Source of the DNA: Flavobacteriales bacterium
GTDB taxonomy: Bacteria > Bacteroidota > Bacteroidia > Flavobacteriales_E > Vicingaceae
DNA: 8,893 nt
Assembly (NCBI GenBank): GCA_002402165.1
Contig: NVVI01000032.1
Location: 11,427 to 20,319 of the forward strand
Direction: 5' to 3'
A program made the translations under genes and the position numbers. Shown here piece after piece: positions 7,437 to 8,893 of the stretch. Position 1 is the first letter of the stretch. Each line of letters begins with the position of its first letter. Below the pieces are notes generated by a model. It saw nothing but the letters and a program-made list of their open reading frames with translations. It had not been told where the DNA came from and ran no database searches.

Positions 7437-7754
7437 ATGAAAAAGTTATTATTAAGCGTGTTAGTTACAGCATCATTTGTAATTGCTGGAACAACGGTAA
7501 AAGCACAATCGGAAGTTAAGACCAAAAGTAAAGCAACAGTTGTTAAAAAAAATGTTACAGTTGCCCCTTCAAGAATATCAGTTGCTCCTAAGAAAATGAG
7601 CAAGATAGCTCCTGTAAACAAAACAGTAAAATCTGTATCTGTAACAAAATCAAATGCATCTCTTAAAAAGTTGCCTAAGGCCAAACCTGCTACTAAAGCA
7701 GTTCAGCCTATAAAAAAGAGAGAATCAACCAAAGCTGTTAAATCTCCTAAATAA
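7437..7754 (+). CDS. Exported lysine-rich low-complexity protein, unknown function
   Basis: From the ATG at 7437 this encodes 105 residues. Residues 1-23 are a clear Sec signal peptide (MKK, a hydrophobic core, then VKA), with Q24 as the likely first mature residue, a common pattern in Bacteroidetes. The remaining 81 residues hold 21 Lys and 2 Arg against only 2 Glu. They contain no Cys, Gly, Asp, His, Phe, Tyr or Trp. The chain is made of Lys, Ala, Val, Ser, Thr and Pro, with repeated VAP/IAP steps, so it is probably disordered and strongly basic. Composition resembles a histone H1 tail, but the signal peptide places it outside the cytoplasm, where contact with anionic surface polymers is one guess. 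An upstream in-frame ATG at 7398 would bury the signal peptide 13 residues in, so I reject it. It sits between two terminators, so it is likely transcribed alone. A strong terminator follows, which supports its being a real gene. Confidence 0.75.
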   Translation: MKKLLLSVLVTASFVIAGTTVKAQSEVKTKSKATVVKKNVTVAPSRISVAPKKMSKIAPVNKTVKSVSVTKSNASLKKLPKAKPATKAVQPIKKRESTKAVKSPK

Positions 7755-7780
7755 TATTTAGGTACTAGTTAATATTTGAT

Positions 7781-7814
7781 AAAGCCCCATGAGATTTCAT
7801 GGGCTTTATTTTTT
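7781..7814 (+). terminator. Strong intrinsic terminator between convergent genes
   Basis: AAAGCCCCATGA (7781-7792) pairs with TCATGGGCTTT (7797-7807), forming 11 base pairs with one bulged C and the loop GATT. A run of T bases follows at 7809-7814. It lies 27 bases after the stop of the lysine-rich gene and clearly ends that transcript. The hairpin also lies downstream of rocD on the minus strand, but there the following T tract is short and broken, so it would be a poorer terminator in that direction. Confidence 0.88.
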
Positions 7815-7825
7815 ATTAAAATAAT

Positions 7826-8893
7826 CTAAAATTCACTAATGGTTTTCTTTATAATGGATACGCAATCCATTAATTGGTTTTCATTCATAACCAATGGTGG
7901 AGCAAAGCGAATAATATTGCCATGAGTTGGTTTGGCAAGCAATCCGTTATCTCGAAGTTTTATGCAAATATCCCAAGCAGTAGAACTATCTTCAGCATCG
8001 TTAATTACAATAGCATTCAGTAACCCTTTACCCCTCACTAATTTTACTAAATCACACTCATCAACAAATTTATTAATCTCTGTTCTAAATAACTGACCTA
8101 GTTTTTCAGCATTTTCAGCCAATTTTTCATCTTTTATTACTTCTAATGCAGCAATAGCTACTTTAGCTGCAACTGGATTGCCACCAAAAGTAGAACCGTG
8201 TTCTCCTGGGCGAATCACTTCCATAATATCATCGTTAGCAAATACAGCAGATACTGGATAAACACCCCCAGAAATTGCTTTTCCTAAAATCAACACATCT
8301 GGCTTAACATTTTCGTGATCAACCGCTAACAACTTTCCAGTTCTTGCAATACCTGTCTGAACTTCGTCAGCTATAAATAATACTCCTGCTGATTTACAAA
8401 GTGCAGCAGCTTGGGTTAAATAACCCTCATCTGGAACAAAAACACCAGCCTCCCCCTGTATTGGTTCAACCATAAAACCTGCAACATTACTATCTTTTAA
8501 AGCTTCTTCTAAGGCATTTATGTCATTGTAAGGTATTTTTATAAAACCTGGAGTAAAGGGCCCAAAATTTCTCCTTGCATCAGGGTCATTTGAAAATGAA
8601 ATTATTGTTGTAGTTCTTCCATGAAAATTGTTTTCACAGACAATTATCTTTACTTCATTATCTGCTATTCCTTTCTTTTCATAGCCCCATTTCCTGGTTA
8701 ATTTTAGAGTAGTTTCAACAGCTTCAGCACCAGAGTTCATAGGTAAAACCTTATCGTAGCCAAAATATTCAGTTACGTATTTCTCATATACACCTAATAC
8801 ATCATTATAAAATGCTCGAGATGTTAAGGATAGTATTGAAGCTTGATCAATCAAAGCTTTAACAATTTTCGGATGTGAATGACCTTGATTTAC
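7826..8893 (-). CDS. rocD: Ornithine aminotransferase (EC 2.6.1.13), N-terminus cut by window edge
   Basis: A PLP-dependent class III aminotransferase moving the delta-amino group of ornithine to 2-oxoglutarate, giving glutamate semialdehyde and glutamate in the cytosol. The frame is open to the right edge, so 355 residues are visible and roughly 50-60 N-terminal residues are missing. Visible from the edge are VNQGHSHP (1-8), SRAFYND (25-31), LPMNSGAEA (50-58), FHGRT (90-94), the cofactor-binding D176 in ADEVQTG, the Schiff-base K205 in ILGKAISGG, and GSTFGGNP (233-240). The Tyr in SRAFYND and the Arg in HGRT match human OAT Y85 and R180, which recognise ornithine; this favours OAT over acetylornithine aminotransferase. 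A TTG at 8854 could be misread as a start, but the family sequence continues in frame upstream of it. It converges on the lysine-rich gene with 71 bases between. It probably serves arginine and ornithine breakdown. Confidence 0.95.
   Translation of the reverse strand, partial: VNQGHSHPKIVKALIDQASILSLTSRAFYNDVLGVYEKYVTEYFGYDKVLPMNSGAEAVETTLKLTRKWGYEKKGIADNEVKIIVCENNFHGRTTTIISFSNDPDARRNFGPFTPGFIKIPYNDINALEEALKDSNVAGFMVEPIQGEAGVFVPDEGYLTQAAALCKSAGVLFIADEVQTGIARTGKLLAVDHENVKPDVLILGKAISGGVYPVSAVFANDDIMEVIRPGEHGSTFGGNPVAAKVAIAALEVIKDEKLAENAEKLGQLFRTEINKFVDECDLVKLVRGKGLLNAIVINDAEDSSTAWDICIKLRDNGLLAKPTHGNIIRFAPPLVMNENQLMDCVSIIKKTISEF

Noticed and set aside
7304..7684. Minus-strand ORF of 126 codons with hydrophobic stretches
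   Set aside because: Antisense to the lysine-rich gene (Lys codons read as Phe/Leu on the other strand) and it crosses two terminator regions; hydrophobicity is an artefact.

Overview
The window looks like ordinary chromosomal DNA of an AT-rich Bacteroidetes bacterium, most likely a flavobacterium. I judge this from the protein families, the exported proteins whose predicted mature N-terminus is Gln, the A/T-rich leaders without Shine-Dalgarno sites before most starts, and the TAA/TAG stops. I see no mobile element, CRISPR array, tRNA, rRNA, phage gene or defence system, and nothing that amounts to an undescribed multi-gene system.

Layout. Positions 1-5021 hold a minus-strand cluster. It reads, in transcription order, a secreted dipeptidyl peptidase IV (5021-2850), a short proton-coupled peptide transporter (2820-1423), and a second, larger peptide transporter that starts 4 bases later (1418) and runs off the left edge. 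A 128-base divergent spacer separates it from a small plus-strand lipoprotein (5150-5578). The ATP-type phosphoenolpyruvate carboxykinase pckA follows (5686-7320) with a probable terminator, then a small exported lysine-rich protein (7437-7754) with a strong terminator. Facing it on the minus strand is ornithine aminotransferase (rocD), whose N-terminus lies beyond the right edge.

How the genes fit together (inference). The peptidase would trim dipeptides, especially Xaa-Pro, from peptides outside the cytoplasm, and the two POT carriers would import di- and tripeptides. Ornithine aminotransferase would feed ornithine nitrogen and carbon into glutamate semialdehyde and glutamate. PckA would turn oxaloacetate made from amino acids into PEP for gluconeogenesis. 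Together this is a peptide and amino-acid feeding theme.

Most worth a second look: the two adjacent POT carriers differ in architecture, with two insertions in the distal one that each carry two hydrophobic stretches; a perfect 10-bp hairpin lies inside the early coding region of pckA; and there is an exported protein whose mature part is about one quarter lysine and has no aromatic residue. Two features here are easy to miss or miscall: the left-edge transporter, which has no stop inside the window, and the rocD fragment, whose apparent TTG start is an internal leucine codon.
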